Positions 5,660-6,030 of a DNA stretch of 6,030 bases are shown here, in pieces. The first letter of the stretch is position 1, and each line of letters begins with the position of its first letter. A model generated the notes under the pieces. It was given only the letters and a program-made list of their open reading frames with translations, was not told the DNA's origin and did no database searches. Made by a program: the position numbers and the translations under genes. Source of the stretch: Bacteroidota bacterium (GTDB lineage Bacteria; Bacteroidota; Bacteroidia; Bacteroidales; PXBB01); assembly GCA_022708385.1 (NCBI GenBank), contig JAKIYU010000165.1, positions 1 to 6,030 on the forward strand, read 5' to 3'.

Positions 5660-6030
5660 ATGAATAAGCAACAGCCAGCAGGCCATAGCGACACCAATGA
5701 TGAGGCCCATGGGGTTATGTCATTGGGCGAACACCTCGACGAATTAAGAAAATATATTATTCGTATTCTGTTAGTTATTACCGCTTGTTTCTTCGCCTTG
5801 CTTTTCTTTAAAGAATTTTTGTTTGGTAAAATAATCCTGGCCCCGCGTGAACCCTGGTTCCTTACCAATAGAATGCTTTGCAGGATATCGGCCTATTTAG
5901 GTTCAGATGCCCTTTGTATTAACGCACATCCTTTAAAACTCATCAATATTCAATTGGCAGGACAATTTTCTGCACACATGCTGGTTACACTGGTGGCTTC
6001 TCTGATTATAACCTTCCCGATTATTTTAAG
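5660..6030 (+). CDS. tatC: Sec-independent translocase subunit TatC, N-terminal part (3' end outside window)
   Basis: The first 123 codons of TatC, the membrane receptor of the Tat pathway that recognises twin-arginine signal peptides. MSLGEHLDELRKYIIRILL (residues 20-38) is the conserved cytoplasmic N terminus, and its Glu-rich EHLDELR is part of the signal-peptide site. The first membrane helix spans about 32-52. A long first periplasmic loop (about 53-100, with two cysteines, Cys73 and Cys85) follows, as in Bacteroidota TatC. Next come AGQFSAHM, the conserved start of the second helix region, and TFPIIL near the window edge. The ATG at 5660 adds a hydrophilic 19-residue leader (MNKQQPAGHS...); the ATG at 5717 would give a more standard TatC start. 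I keep the upstream start, which lies 32 bases after tatA, but it is not certain. The frame runs open to the window end. Confidence 0.93.
   Translation, partial: MNKQQPAGHSDTNDEAHGVMSLGEHLDELRKYIIRILLVITACFFALLFFKEFLFGKIILAPREPWFLTNRMLCRISAYLGSDALCINAHPLKLINIQLAGQFSAHMLVTLVASLIITFPIIL

Noticed and set aside
5602..5868. Minus-strand open frame of 88 codons opposite tatA/tatC
   Set aside because: It overlaps the conserved TatC N terminus on the other strand and has no recognisable features.

Overview
The window looks like ordinary chromosomal DNA from a member of the Bacteroidota, probably class Bacteroidia. Three things point there. It has an S46-family dipeptidyl peptidase, a family concentrated in this phylum. 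Its TatC has the long first periplasmic loop typical of the phylum. Two promoter-like stretches match the phylum's TAnnTTTG -7 element, and Shine-Dalgarno sequences are largely absent. The DNA is moderately AT-rich, coding density is high, and no gap between genes reaches 300 bases. I see no tRNA, rRNA, CRISPR array, insertion sequence or phage gene.

Layout: bases 2-883 (+) are the C-terminal part of the ferrous iron permease FeoB, whose G domain lies upstream of the window. It converges, with only 10 bases between stop codons, on a three-gene minus-strand cluster. In transcription order this is ridA (4654-4277), an S46 dipeptidyl peptidase of the DPP11 type (4267-2132) and an exported C1B (bleomycin hydrolase/PepC-like) cysteine peptidase (2075-894). 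Divergent from ridA, across a 146-base intergenic region with a strong inverted repeat, is a glutamine amidotransferase of the PabA/TrpG family (4801-5376, +). It is followed by tatA (5451-5627, 58 codons) and the start of tatC (5660 to beyond the window end).

How the genes may work together: both peptidases have Sec-type signal peptides, no twin-arginine motif and no type IX C-terminal sorting domain, so they are probably periplasmic. DPP11 would release dipeptides ending in Asp or Glu, and the C1B enzyme could trim peptides further. RidA detoxifies the reactive enamines produced when PLP enzymes deaminate amino acids such as serine, so its place upstream of the peptidases fits peptide-based catabolism; this link is inference. 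FeoB supplies Fe(II), PabA feeds folate (or tryptophan) synthesis, and TatA/TatC form the core of a folded-protein export pathway.

I found no evidence of a new biological system. The parts most worth a second look are the inverted repeat between ridA and pabA, a perfect 14-base tandem duplication just upstream of the C1B peptidase gene, and the ridA-peptidase gene arrangement.
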